Both the position numbers and the translations under genes were made by a program. This document shows positions 24,617 through 34,466 of a stretch of 64,000 nt of DNA, in pieces. The notes below the pieces were generated by a model that was not told where the DNA came from, did not search any database, and saw only the letters and a list, made by a program, of their open reading frames with translations. The stretch is from Ignavibacteriales bacterium (GTDB taxonomy: Bacteria; Bacteroidota; Ignavibacteria; Tepidaquicellales; Tepidaquicellaceae): contig JACKAC010000002.1 of NCBI GenBank assembly GCA_020635255.1, positions 868,001 through 932,000 of the forward strand, given 5' to 3'. Each line of letters starts with the position of its first letter. Position 1 is the first letter of the stretch.

Positions 24617-27600
24617 ATGTCACTTATTAAGTTGTTAAAAAAATTTAATGGAATAATTATTATCATTAGTTTTTTAATTACTCTTTTATCCCTGGTGTTT
24701 TCTGATATTTTGATATTTATAATAGGAATTTCATTAACTATAATTGCATCAATTTTTTTACTTGTAAATTATTATAAAAATAGGAAAAGAAAAAAGTACA
24801 GTTCTAATTTTGATTCTTTAAGGGTACATTCTAAATCCTATATAAGGGGTTTGAAACCTTTTGAACAAGGTGAACAACTTTTTGGTAGGAATTCGGATGT
24901 ATTAAAAATCAATTCTATCATAGATGCTGATAACTTCAAGTTCGGCTATTTAAGCGGCGAAGCTGGAGTTGGAAAAACCTCATTAATTAGAGCCGGTGTA
25001 ATGTCTAATTTTGCATCAGCTAATAAACTAATCTTTTATATTTCTTCAGTTAAAAGTAACCCAATAAATGCAATTGAAGATGTTCTTTTTAAAGACACTA
25101 AGCATAGAGAGGATATTAAAACATATTTGATTAAGAACTATAAGACTAAGAAGGTAATTTTTATTCTAGATCAATTTGAAGAATTTTTTGTATCTGTAAA
25201 ATCCTTTAGTAAAAGAAGCATGATAATTGAAGAGTTATCAAGTTTGGTGTTGGATGCCGGGACAGATATTTCAATTTTTATATCAATAAGAAAAGATTTT
25301 GTTGATGATTTGCAAGAATTCGCTCCTAAAATTGAGCAACCTACTGATCACCGGTTCAGTATGAGATTAAAAAAATGGGATTCGCAAACTGCATCTGAAA
25401 TTTTCTTAAAAATGGTAAGGAAGGACAAACTAAATATTTCTGAATCCTTATGCAAAGAGGTTATAAGTGATTTGTCAAATAATGGTCTAATAAGTCCTGT
25501 CGAAATACAAATCGTTGGACAAATTTTAGATCAAAACCAAATTTTGGATTTACATCTATATAAAACAGCGGGAAGAGCATCAACAATACTTAGTAATTTT
25601 ATAAAAGATTACATAATCAATATAACAGTAACTACGAACCAATCACTAGAAAAGGATATTTGCCGATTTTTCTTAAGAAATTTATGTTCTATTGAAAATG
25701 ATGCTAAGAAATCTGAAGGTGAAACAATTATCCGTCTTTTAAAGGAAACAAAAGAAACAATTGTTAAATACGATAAAAAATTATTAGTTGATGATGGTAA
25801 ACAGTTTGAGGAAATATTTTACAAGGTTATTGAAAAGTGTTTTAAAGAGTATATAATTGTTTATGAGAAAGGAAATAAAATAAATTTAGCTCACGATTAT
25901 ATTGTACCTGCTATAAAAAAAGCTACAGTTGATATAGAAACAAATGAAGAACTGGCAAATAAGTTGTTATTTAAATATCTAGAGAATAGCCGTGTATATA
26001 CTAAATTTCGAATTCCCTTAAAGAAATACTTCTTCATAAAAAAATTTGCGTCAAAAAATTTAATATCTGAATTAAATATACGTAAATTATTAAAGAAGAG
26101 CTTAAATCTTTATATTATAAGGACTATATTACTACTAGTTATATTTATTCTTTCTCTTATCTTTATTTTCCCGCCTAAAGATATCCTAATCTCACAAGAT
26201 TGTATTGATATAGAGTATAGTAATTGGTTTGTCAACTATAAAGATCATCTTGGAATTAGTATTAATGATAGCAGAAATTTAAAAGTTTGGAATTTAAAAA
26301 ACTTAAGCGTTATCGATGAACCCAATATTACATTTGAATCCTATTTTCCTAGTAGAAATGCTTCATGGTTTTTTTTGAGTGATTCTTCTAAATCTTATTT
26401 GTATAATGTAGGAGCCCAAGAAATTTCTAATAGTTATTTAGATAGTTTTCCAACAAATTATGGAACCGGATTGTATTCTAATAATGGAATTAGTGATTAT
26501 AGTGTTTCCAGAGTAGAGTTTAGCCCAGATGAATCATGGTTATCGATGATTACAAGTGATGGACAATTTTATTTGTATAATCTTGATTCAATGAAGTTAG
26601 TAAAAAAAATTAGCTTGTTTAAATCCTCTTGGAACACACGTCGCCTATTGTTTAGTGAGAATTCTAGATATTTATTTATACATGACTTTGATTTTGATCG
26701 TAAATATCAAAGATTATTTATTTTTGATTTAAACAACTTATATTTTAGAATTTTTGAATTTAAGCATTCGGATTTTTATTTAGATGAAGGGAATAGTATT
26801 ACCCCTTTTGTAAGTCCAAATGGAGAATATATTGTTTTAATTAGAAAATTAGATATGTATTTTTTTAAATTCTCGCAATTATTGGAACCAATTTATTATG
26901 ATATTGTTCCATTTTTTACTTTAGAGAAAAATGCAAAAATAAAAGAGAAAGAAAAAAATATTTTTGGAAGCAGTGGTGGTCATATAGCTTACTCGGTCGC
27001 ATTCACACCGGATTCTAAATATCTATTATTTTCCACAGACAATAAAGATTATTCTTATCGTTATTCCCTAAATATTTTTTCTACTGAAACAAATGAAGGA
27101 TTTCGAATTCCTCCATTTACACTTGAATCTTTTTTTCCATTTGAAATTTCAATCAGTAACGACTGTAATTCATTTATTCTGAATACAGATGGAATTAATA
27201 TCTTTTACTATGATCTGCAGAAGAAAAAGGTCTTATATTATAAGCATTCTAGTAGGAAACCAAACTTCTGGTCTGAATACTTATTTAGTTTTAGTCCAAA
27301 TAATCACTATATTGCAAGTAACAATGAATCAGGCCGAGTCTATTGTTGGCAAGTAGATTCATCAGTAAATTTAGATGATTATATTGCGTATTATCCGAGA
27401 AATTCAAATATTAGAATTTATTGGGATGAAAGTAGTGAATACCTTTTTACATACTCTAATAATGAAATTAATTTTGGAAAAATTTATGAGCCTCTAACAA
27501 GTGAACGCGTTAAGTCAGATATCCAAAATATAGTTGTGTCTTCAGATCAAGAAAAATTGATTGTTTTGGAAAGTGAAAATGTTGAAATATTAAAAAAGAA

Positions 27601-27700
27601 GAAATTGATCTGGGGGTTTTTACCAGTGTATAGTTTTAAATGGCCTAAAATGTATAATCCAAAAAGTTTTTTCGAAAAAGATTTATATTTTTACCGTTGA
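24617..27700 (+). CDS. Membrane-anchored STAND (nSTAND1-type) NTPase with C-terminal beta-propeller
   Basis: 1027 aa. Residues 11-51 form two membrane helices. RGLKPFEQGEQLFGR (77-91) is the entry motif of nSTAND1 NTPases, followed by Walker A GEAGVGKT (114-121), Walker B IFILDQFEEFF (181-191), SIRKDF (222-227), SPVEIQIVGQIL (292-303) and the winged-helix end INLAHDYIVPAI (421-432). A third membrane helix spans about 497-518. The rest resembles WD40-like blades (FSPDESWL, FTPDSKYL, FSPNNHYI). STAND proteins are ligand-sensing switches; several act in phage defence. The gene is far more AT-rich than its neighbours, follows a tRNA, and has no partner gene. The ATG is preceded by AAAGGG. The ligand and the effector mechanism are unknown. 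Confidence 0.85.
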   Translation: MSLIKLLKKFNGIIIIISFLITLLSLVFSDILIFIIGISLTIIASIFLLVNYYKNRKRKKYSSNFDSLRVHSKSYIRGLKPFEQGEQLFGRNSDVLKINSIIDADNFKFGYLSGEAGVGKTSLIRAGVMSNFASANKLIFYISSVKSNPINAIEDVLFKDTKHREDIKTYLIKNYKTKKVIFILDQFEEFFVSVKSFSKRSMIIEELSSLVLDAGTDISIFISIRKDFVDDLQEFAPKIEQPTDHRFSMRLKKWDSQTASEIFLKMVRKDKLNISESLCKEVISDLSNNGLISPVEIQIVGQILDQNQILDLHLYKTAGRASTILSNFIKDYIINITVTTNQSLEKDICRFFLRNLCSIENDAKKSEGETIIRLLKETKETIVKYDKKLLVDDGKQFEEIFYKVIEKCFKEYIIVYEKGNKINLAHDYIVPAIKKATVDIETNEELANKLLFKYLENSRVYTKFRIPLKKYFFIKKFASKNLISELNIRKLLKKSLNLYIIRTILLLVIFILSLIFIFPPKDILISQDCIDIEYSNWFVNYKDHLGISINDSRNLKVWNLKNLSVIDEPNITFESYFPSRNASWFFLSDSSKSYLYNVGAQEISNSYLDSFPTNYGTGLYSNNGISDYSVSRVEFSPDESWLSMITSDGQFYLYNLDSMKLVKKISLFKSSWNTRRLLFSENSRYLFIHDFDFDRKYQRLFIFDLNNLYFRIFEFKHSDFYLDEGNSITPFVSPNGEYIVLIRKLDMYFFKFSQLLEPIYYDIVPFFTLEKNAKIKEKEKNIFGSSGGHIAYSVAFTPDSKYLLFSTDNKDYSYRYSLNIFSTETNEGFRIPPFTLESFFPFEISISNDCNSFILNTDGINIFYYDLQKKKVLYYKHSSRKPNFWSEYLFSFSPNNHYIASNNESGRVYCWQVDSSVNLDDYIAYYPRNSNIRIYWDESSEYLFTYSNNEINFGKIYEPLTSERVKSDIQNIVVSSDQEKLIVLESENVEILKKKKLIWGFLPVYSFKWPKMYNPKSFFEKDLYFYR

Positions 27701-27751
27701 TCATGATTCTTATTCAATTTATTTTGAATGTTTTTACATGTTCTAAAATTG

Positions 27752-27757
27752 TATAAT
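27752..27757 (+). promoter_or_regulatory. Candidate -10 box before the first propeller/PKD gene
   Basis: A perfect TATAAT lies 42 bp upstream of the ATG at 27800, but no good -35 hexamer is at the right distance, so this is a weak call. Confidence 0.25.
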
Positions 27758-27799
27758 AAATTACTTTTTTAAAATTATGTTAATCGACAAATTTATAAA

Positions 27800-29803
27800 A
27801 TGAGATACTGGTACAGGAATTTTCTCTTGATCACTCTTCTTTTCACTCCGATGATTGTATTTTCCCAGGGACGTAATATGACACTTTTGAATAAGTTCAA
27901 CCCGGCGAACCCCTCTCTCCAGGAATGGGTTTATTCTGCTCTTTGGGGATACGTTGCGCCGGACAATAAAGAATATGCTATATTAGGAGCTAATACCGGA
28001 ACTTACTTTTATGAGATAAGGAACGATACAACATCACGTTTTGTGGGCTTTGTGCCGACAGGAGCAAATCCGGGTGATTTTGGAAATTACTGGCGTGAAA
28101 TGAAAACGTATTCGCATTATGCATATATTGTTTCAGAAGCGGATACGAGTGGTGTACAGATAGTCGATCTGCAGTACCTACCGGATTCGGTGCATTATGT
28201 GAAGAAATTCCTAGCGCCCGGGCACAGTTCAACACACTCTATATCACAATCGGGACATTATCTTTATTTGAACGGTGCAAATTCTAGTTTTGGGCACGGT
28301 ACCGTGATAATGGATCTTACTAATCCCGAACAGCCTGTTGTAAGGGGTAAATGGAATGATCTTTATGTGCATGATTGCAGAGTAGTGAATGATACTATAT
28401 GGGCATGTAATATATCGGATCCATTTGTGACAGTGATAGATGCGACGAATAAAGACAGCCTTAGAACGATAACGCAATGGCAGAACCTGCCTTTCCCTTC
28501 ACCGCATAATATCGCTCTGACACCGGATAGAAAGTATGCGTATGTGACAGATGAGAATACACATCCCGGTCGATTAAAAGTATGGGATGTACAGGACCTA
28601 AACAACATTACTTTGCAGAATACATGGGCACCGCCTGGATTTGAGACGGCAATCGTGCATAATGTCGAGATATATGATACATTAGCAGTGGTCGCGCACT
28701 ATACTGCGGGAGTGAGGGTGCTGAACATCTCAAATCCTACTAATCCGGTCGAAATAGCATGGTACGATACATTTCCGGATAATAATGTCACCGACTACGA
28801 CGGAAACTGGGCCGTGTATATGTTTCCGTCCAAGCTCATTATAGCATCGGATGAGAAGTACGGATTATTTGTTTTACGTCCGGATCTAAATCCTACACCG
28901 ACAATACCTGTTGCAGATTTCATTGGAACTCCGACAACAGTAGAAGTTGGTGACAGTGTGAAGTTTTACGATGTCTCCACTGGAGTCCCGGACAGCTGGC
29001 AATGGACCGCGACGGGAAATCAAACTATTAATTCGACAGCACAAAATCCAATAATGCATTTCACCCAGGTTGGGCAGTATACGGTTAAGCTAAAGATTAG
29101 TAATTCGTTTGGAACCGATTCTCTGGTAAAGGCAAATTATATTAATGTGATTCCGGCAGTGCTTCATCCGTTTTCATTTACATTGTCTGGCATTCAGACA
29201 GTGCTGACAACTCCTACCGATACAAACAAGGTAACTTATAAATGGACGAAGTCTTCGAGTGGCTCAAATATCACATATAAATTTAGGGCCCAGAAATTCG
29301 GTGGAACGGCATTCAGGTTATTAAATAGTAACGGTAATGGGAACGATACCTCAATTACATTCACAAAGAGCTATCTGGATTCGCTAGCCAGAGATTTCGG
29401 TCTGAACGGTGATTCTCTTCTTGTAACATGTAAGGCATATGCGTATAACGGTTTTGACTCGCTGAGCACCGGAAATAGCCTGATATTGAATATAAAAACT
29501 AATACCGTTGGCATTAATCTGATCTCTTCGGAGATCCCGGGTGAATTTAAGCTTGAGAATAATTACCCGAATCCATTTAATCCTGAGACAACAATAAAAT
29601 ATCAACTTCCAAAATCCGCGCTAGTTATGATCAAACTTTATGACATAACCGGCAGGGAAGTATCCACTCTGGTAAATCAACAGCATGAAGCAGGCTATTA
29701 CGATTTTAAATTCAATGCCTCGTTTCTAGCGAGCGGAGTATATTTTTACCGTATACAGGCAGGAGATTTTACAGATATAAAGCGAATGATGTTGGTGAAG
29801 TAA
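27800..29803 (+). CDS. Secreted propeller/PKD protein with T9SS sorting domain (choice-of-anchor B type), copy 1
   Basis: 667 aa. A signal peptide (FLLITLLFTPMIVFSQG) leads into LVIVD-type propeller repeats (VQIVDLQYLPDSVHYV, VIDATNKDSLRTI, VWDVQDLNN, VRVLNISNPTNPVEI). A PKD domain follows at about 370-455 (DFIGTPTTVEVGDSVKFYD, DSWQWTATG). The last 75 residues are a T9SS sorting domain (NNYPNPFNPETTIKYQLPKS, GVYFYRIQAG, ending MMLVK). Such proteins are exported by Sec, then secreted or surface-attached by T9SS. Enzymatic function is not evident. The next gene is a close paralog. Confidence 0.85.
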   Translation: MRYWYRNFLLITLLFTPMIVFSQGRNMTLLNKFNPANPSLQEWVYSALWGYVAPDNKEYAILGANTGTYFYEIRNDTTSRFVGFVPTGANPGDFGNYWREMKTYSHYAYIVSEADTSGVQIVDLQYLPDSVHYVKKFLAPGHSSTHSISQSGHYLYLNGANSSFGHGTVIMDLTNPEQPVVRGKWNDLYVHDCRVVNDTIWACNISDPFVTVIDATNKDSLRTITQWQNLPFPSPHNIALTPDRKYAYVTDENTHPGRLKVWDVQDLNNITLQNTWAPPGFETAIVHNVEIYDTLAVVAHYTAGVRVLNISNPTNPVEIAWYDTFPDNNVTDYDGNWAVYMFPSKLIIASDEKYGLFVLRPDLNPTPTIPVADFIGTPTTVEVGDSVKFYDVSTGVPDSWQWTATGNQTINSTAQNPIMHFTQVGQYTVKLKISNSFGTDSLVKANYINVIPAVLHPFSFTLSGIQTVLTTPTDTNKVTYKWTKSSSGSNITYKFRAQKFGGTAFRLLNSNGNGNDTSITFTKSYLDSLARDFGLNGDSLLVTCKAYAYNGFDSLSTGNSLILNIKTNTVGINLISSEIPGEFKLENNYPNPFNPETTIKYQLPKSALVMIKLYDITGREVSTLVNQQHEAGYYDFKFNASFLASGVYFYRIQAGDFTDIKRMMLVK

Positions 29804-29832
29804 TTCTAAAAATAAATTTAAGATTTTACATG

Positions 29833-29860
29833 AAAAAGCACTCTTTTCCGAGTGCTTTTT
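29833..29860 (+). terminator. Terminator between the two propeller/PKD paralogs
   Basis: AAAAAGCACTC / GAGTGCTTTTT pair around a TTTTCC loop; the A and T runs make it potentially active in both directions. The core stem is the same as in the terminator after tRNA-Arg. Confidence 0.85.
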
Positions 29861-29941
29861 CATTTGTATAAATGAAAATATTCGCTTACATTTTAATAAC
29901 TTAGCCCAAATTTAATTTTCTCAAAATTAAATTTTAAAAAA

Positions 29942-31945
29942 ATGAGACACTCACCCAAACTACTACTATTTATTGTATTATTATTTTTATTCCACTTTGT
30001 AACTGATCCGGTTTTTTCTCAAAGCGTCAATATGAAAAAGCAGATCAGTTTTAATCCATCTTTTACATATTCAGCTTGTTGGGGATATGTAGCACCAAAT
30101 GGGAGGGAGTATGCGATCCTGGGCGCGTATGATGGAACTTATTTTTATGAAATAAGAAGAGATAGAATAAGTAATTTTGTTGGATTTGTACCAACCGGGG
30201 GCGCTCCTAACGATTTTGGAAATACCTGGCGTGAAATGAAAACATATTCGCATTATGCGTATATAGTTTCGGAGTCGGATACGAGTGGTGTACAGATCGT
30301 CGATCTTCAATATTTACCTGATTCCGTACATTATGTCGGGAAGTATCTTGCTCCGGGTCATAGCTCTACGCATACCATTTCCCAGTCCGGACCGTATCTT
30401 TATTTAAACGGCGCTAACTCTGATTTTGGTAATGGAACAGTTATATTAGACCTTACAGTGAATCCCGAACAACCCATTTTAAGAGGAAAATGGACCGAGA
30501 GATACGTCCACGATTGTCGTCCCTTGAATGATACTATATGGGCTGCTAATATTAGTGATGGGTACCTGTCGGTAATTGACGCGACAAATAAAGACAGCCT
30601 GCAGACGATAACAAGCTGGCAGACATTACCCAGTCCTTTCACTCATAATTGTGCATTAACATCAGACAGGAAATACATTTTTACTACTGATGAAACGTTG
30701 TCACCTCCCGGAAAGCTCAAAATCTGGAATATTGAAGATCTGAACAATATTATTGCGGTCGGCTCATGGAAACCAGCAGGTTTTTCAAACTCTGTAGTAC
30801 ATAATGTTGAGATATATGATACGCTTGCTGTTATTGCTCATTACTCTGCGGGGGTTAGGGTGTTGAATATTTCTAACCCTGCAAACCCGGTTGAAATAGC
30901 CTGGTATGATACTTACCCCGATAATAACAATACAAATTACGAAGGATGCTGGGGAGTTTATATGTTTCCCTCCGGTCTAATAATAGGATCAGATAGGAAA
31001 TATGGGCTGTTTATCTTAGATCCTGTATTAAACCCGGTTCAGACGATACCCCACGCAGATTTTATTGCTATACCCACCACGATTGAAGTAGGAGATACTC
31101 TTGGTTTTGTAGATTTTTCTTCAGGTTTACCGGATAGCTGGGAATGGACTGTTACAGGAAATCAGAATTTCAACTCGAACCTTCAGAATCCGTCTTTTAT
31201 ATTTTCACAAATAGGACAGTACTCCGTGAAATTAAGAGCCGGTAATTCACTTGGTTCCGACTCTATAGTAAAGGTTGATTATATAAATGTAACTCCTCCT
31301 GTTTTGCATCCTTACTCTTTTACAATATCCGGTATCCAGACACTATATACATCTCCAACAGATACAGGAAAAGTCACATACTATTGGACATTGCCCACAA
31401 CCGCACCGGGCATTACATATAAATTCCATGCACAAAAATTCGGTGGAACGGCTAGTCGCTGGCTGAATAGTAATTCAAATGGAAATGATAACTCAATCAC
31501 ATTTACTAAAAGTTATCTCGATTCGATGGCGAGAGATTTTGGCTTAAACGGGGATACTCTTCTGGTTACATGCAGGGCATATGCCTATAATGGGTTTGAC
31601 TCCCTGGTTACGGGAAACAGCCTTATACTGAACATAAAAACTAATACTGTTGGCATTAATCTAACTTCTTCCGAGATCCCGGGTGAATTCAGGCTTGAGA
31701 ATAATTACCCAAATCCATTTAATCCTGAAACGACAATAAAATACCAACTTCCTAAGTCTGCTTTGGTAACGATCAAGCTTTACGACATAACCGGCAGGGA
31801 AGTATCCACACTGGTAGATCAACAGCATGAAGCAGGCTATTACGATTTTAAATTCAATGCCTCGTTTCTGGCGAGCGGAGTATATTTTTACCGTATACAG
31901 GCAGGAGATTTTTCGGATATTAAGAGAATGGTTTTAGTAAAATAA
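29942..31945 (+). CDS. Secreted propeller/PKD protein with T9SS sorting domain, copy 2
   Basis: Also 667 aa and collinear with the preceding gene: signal peptide (LLFIVLLFLFHFVTDPVFSQ), LVIVD-type repeats (VQIVDLQYLPDSVHYV, VIDATNKDSLQTI, VRVLNISNPANPVEI), a PKD domain (DFIAIPTTIEVGDTLGFVD) and a T9SS sorting domain ending MVLVK. The two copies are clearly a tandem duplication. The C-terminal domains are nearly identical, while the middle and PKD parts have diverged. It ends 12 bp before the glycosylase gene, so read-through is likely. Confidence 0.85.
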   Translation: MRHSPKLLLFIVLLFLFHFVTDPVFSQSVNMKKQISFNPSFTYSACWGYVAPNGREYAILGAYDGTYFYEIRRDRISNFVGFVPTGGAPNDFGNTWREMKTYSHYAYIVSESDTSGVQIVDLQYLPDSVHYVGKYLAPGHSSTHTISQSGPYLYLNGANSDFGNGTVILDLTVNPEQPILRGKWTERYVHDCRPLNDTIWAANISDGYLSVIDATNKDSLQTITSWQTLPSPFTHNCALTSDRKYIFTTDETLSPPGKLKIWNIEDLNNIIAVGSWKPAGFSNSVVHNVEIYDTLAVIAHYSAGVRVLNISNPANPVEIAWYDTYPDNNNTNYEGCWGVYMFPSGLIIGSDRKYGLFILDPVLNPVQTIPHADFIAIPTTIEVGDTLGFVDFSSGLPDSWEWTVTGNQNFNSNLQNPSFIFSQIGQYSVKLRAGNSLGSDSIVKVDYINVTPPVLHPYSFTISGIQTLYTSPTDTGKVTYYWTLPTTAPGITYKFHAQKFGGTASRWLNSNSNGNDNSITFTKSYLDSMARDFGLNGDTLLVTCRAYAYNGFDSLVTGNSLILNIKTNTVGINLTSSEIPGEFRLENNYPNPFNPETTIKYQLPKSALVTIKLYDITGREVSTLVDQQHEAGYYDFKFNASFLASGVYFYRIQAGDFSDIKRMVLVK

Positions 31946-31957
31946 TTTTATTGAAAT

Positions 31958-33097
31958 TTGGCTATAGAACTTTCAAAGAGCGAGGCAAAACACCTCGCTC
32001 TTTCTTCGCAATTACTTCTTAATACACATCCGGCTAAAACAAAGCAGGATCTGCTGAAGATCATAAAACAGCTGGGCTACATTCAGATAGACACTATCTC
32101 TGTTGTAGAGAGAGCTCATAAGCATGTTCTCTGGACGCGCTTCCCGGGTTATAAAAATGAAATTTTAGATGACTTAATAGATAAGGACAGAAAAGTATTT
32201 GAATTCTGGGATCACGCCGCGTCATATCTCCCAATGGAGCATTGTAAATACTCACTTCCACGGAAAAGGGCATATAAAAATAGGCATAAAGAGTGGACTT
32301 CAAAGAATAAAAAAATGATCAGGTTTGTCCGTGACAGGATAAAGGCAGAAGGTCCGCTGATGTCGAGGGATTTCAAAGATGATACAAAAAGGGGAGTATG
32401 GTGGGACTGGAAACCTGCAAAAGATGCCCTCGAATATCTCTTCCATAGCGGTGATCTCATGGTATGGGCAAGGAAGAATTTTCAAAAGGTTTACGATCTG
32501 ACTGAGAGAGTACTGCCATCAAATGTTGATATTTCTTTTCCTAAGGAGGCCGAATTATCGGAGCATCTTATCCTTAAAGCTATTAATGCAAACGGTATTA
32601 CCTCTCAAAAAGAAATGACCTATCTGCGCAGGCATCATGAGAAAACTACAAAGTCTGTTATAAACAAATTACTTGAAGAAAAAAAGATCGTTCCTGTTAG
32701 TATTAAGGATTCACCTGAGAAGTACTTTTCGACTTCTAAAAACCTAAGATTGGTCAAGAGGCTTAAAGCAAGTAATACAGTTCATATACTTTCTCCATTC
32801 GATAATCTAGTCATACAGAGAAAGCGTATGAACTCGCTCTTTGACTTTGACTACGTCATTGAGTGCTATGTGCCTGCTCCTAAGAGGAAATACGGGTATT
32901 TTTGCCTTCCTGTATTATATGGAGATAGATTTATTGGACGGTTGGATGCAAAGGCAGACAGGCAAACCGGGGTTTTTAAAGTGATAAATTTCTTTCCGGA
33001 AGAGGGGATCAAGATCAATGGTAAGATAAAGACGCTCTTTGATAAAAAGCTTAATGAACTGGCAAAATTTTCCGGATGTGAAAAAGTAGAGTATTAA
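31958..33097 (+). CDS. Winged-helix DNA glycosylase, YcaQ/AlkX-like (HTH_42 family)
   Basis: 379 aa, a DNA-repair glycosylase family that removes bulky or crosslinked alkylated purines. Seen: ALSSQLLLNTHP, the core LGYIQIDTISVVERAHKHVLWTRFPGY, FEFWDHAASYLPMEH, and the late SPFDNLVIQRKRMNSLFDFDY and GRLDAKADRQTGVF. The QID triplet in the core fits the Gln-x-Asp motif I recall for the YcaQ branch rather than the Gln-x-Gln of AlkZ. The start is a TTG 12 bp after the preceding gene. A terminator shared with the convergent gene follows. Confidence 0.88.
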   Translation: MAIELSKSEAKHLALSSQLLLNTHPAKTKQDLLKIIKQLGYIQIDTISVVERAHKHVLWTRFPGYKNEILDDLIDKDRKVFEFWDHAASYLPMEHCKYSLPRKRAYKNRHKEWTSKNKKMIRFVRDRIKAEGPLMSRDFKDDTKRGVWWDWKPAKDALEYLFHSGDLMVWARKNFQKVYDLTERVLPSNVDISFPKEAELSEHLILKAINANGITSQKEMTYLRRHHEKTTKSVINKLLEEKKIVPVSIKDSPEKYFSTSKNLRLVKRLKASNTVHILSPFDNLVIQRKRMNSLFDFDYVIECYVPAPKRKYGYFCLPVLYGDRFIGRLDAKADRQTGVFKVINFFPEEGIKINGKIKTLFDKKLNELAKFSGCEKVEY

Positions 33098-33125
33098 AAC
33101 AAGCCCCTTATAGAAGGGGCTTGTT
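33098..33125. terminator. Bidirectional terminator between convergent genes
   Basis: A 12-bp perfect stem AACAAGCCCCTT / AAGGGGCTTGTT with an ATAG loop lies between the stops of the plus-strand glycosylase gene and the minus-strand lactonase-like gene. The T tracts are short on both sides. Confidence 0.75.
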
Positions 33126-33133
33126 CAATTATA

Positions 33134-34276
33134 TTATTTTGCGATCAAACCTGCAGATCCCGTTGGAAGACCTGTTTCCTCGGTCATATTAATCGTTGTC
33201 AAACTCCCATTCCCATTCACCTGGAACGAACTTATGGTACTATTACCTGCATTCAAAGTATAAAGGTAGTTCGAGCCTGAACTGAAAGCCATGTCGATAG
33301 GTTTACTTCCGCTTCCCGTAGATCCGGTTTCACCATTGCTATTAAGCAATGTAAGCACTCCGGCAGAATTCATAATGTAACCCGTGATCGAGCCGCTTCC
33401 CGTATTTGTTGTGTAAGCGTATTGTCTGTCTTCGGTAATTGCGATCCAGCATGCCGCTGTCTCTGTTGTAAAGATTGGACCCGAAATTAAACCGACATTG
33501 GTACCGGATAATGAATATGAAGAAACAGCGCTTGAATCGACTGCTCCTCCGAATGCTTCGGATACGATTATCTGGTTGTCATTTCTGAACTCAAATCCGA
33601 AAGGTGTCATTCCAATAGCAGAGTTCACCGTTGGTCCCGTTACTGTTCCGTTACTATTAACGGAATATGACAATATATTGCTTGTACCTTTTTCGGTTAC
33701 TACGATTGCTGTACCTGAAGGGTTAAATTGTACCTCTGCAGGTCCCGGAGCGGATCCGGTACCGTTGTTACTCAGGTTAGCCGTTGAGTTGGCTATTGCG
33801 CTCAGGGTTCCGTCAGAGTTTATCCTGAATCCGGTGATATTTCCGCTTCCGCCGGCATTTAAAACATAAAGCAGATCACCGCTTACAGTTACGCTGATGG
33901 GCATTGTTCCTCCCGATGGCGTCGTTGAAACCAGCGATACACCGGTAGCCGAAACTGCAAATCCGGAGATACTATTTGAACCCGCATTTACGACGAATAT
34001 CATTGATCTGTCGCTATTGAATGTAAGAGCTCCCTGTGATCCAAGTCCCATTCCTGTCCCGGTACCACCGGTGGAATAAGTATTTGTCAGGGTTAGAGTG
34101 CCGTCGCCTGCACGGGAATACATCATTAGCTGATTGTCTGAGGGTTGATTAGATTGGGTGTAAACCGCGTCGGGTGTACCCAGGATTGTTGTTACTGCAT
34201 TATCCGAATCGCAGCCGTAAAAAAGAAATGCGATTAGAAATGAGCATAAGAATGCATAAGAGCATGTTCGTGACAT
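33134..34276 (-). CDS. Lactonase-family beta-propeller lipoprotein
   Basis: 380 aa. The lipoprotein signal ends FLIAFLFYGCDSD. The mature part is a seven-bladed-propeller pattern with repeated units such as LTFNSDRSMIFVVNAGSNSI, VTVSGDLLYVLNAGGSGN, VQFNPSGTAIVVTEKGT, and ITEDRQYAYTTNTGSGSITG, each followed by a 'G.L' strand. This matches the 6-phosphogluconolactonase-like (Lactonase) family, but many extracytoplasmic members have no shown lactonase activity. A good AAAGGAG site precedes the ATG. It stands alone, with 190 bp of non-coding sequence upstream that includes the inverted repeat AGCATT-N6-AATGCT (34333-34350). Confidence 0.82.
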   Translation of the reverse strand: MSRTCSYAFLCSFLIAFLFYGCDSDNAVTTILGTPDAVYTQSNQPSDNQLMMYSRAGDGTLTLTNTYSTGGTGTGMGLGSQGALTFNSDRSMIFVVNAGSNSISGFAVSATGVSLVSTTPSGGTMPISVTVSGDLLYVLNAGGSGNITGFRINSDGTLSAIANSTANLSNNGTGSAPGPAEVQFNPSGTAIVVTEKGTSNILSYSVNSNGTVTGPTVNSAIGMTPFGFEFRNDNQIIVSEAFGGAVDSSAVSSYSLSGTNVGLISGPIFTTETAACWIAITEDRQYAYTTNTGSGSITGYIMNSAGVLTLLNSNGETGSTGSGSKPIDMAFSSGSNYLYTLNAGNSTISSFQVNGNGSLTTINMTEETGLPTGSAGLIAK

Positions 34277-34466
34277 TTCATTCTCCTTTTAAATTAATGT
34301 TTTCTTTTCCCTATTAGTACCTTCTATCCCTAAGCATTTGTTTCAATGCTCCCATATAAAAAGTTAATGACTGTGAAGCGTAAATGAAAGGGGATTTTAA
34401 AAAAGAATGAAAGTTACCGCAAACAATTAATGATCGAAACTAGTTTCCATTATTGCATGAAAAACT

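Noticed and set aside
24441..33097. Integrase-bearing genomic island next to tRNA-Arg
   Set aside because: No integrase, transposase or direct repeat of the tRNA 3' end was found; only the STAND gene looks transferred.
33498..33869. Plus-strand open frame opposite the lactonase-like gene
   Set aside because: Repeats of the propeller gene give long antisense frames; the product has no family features.
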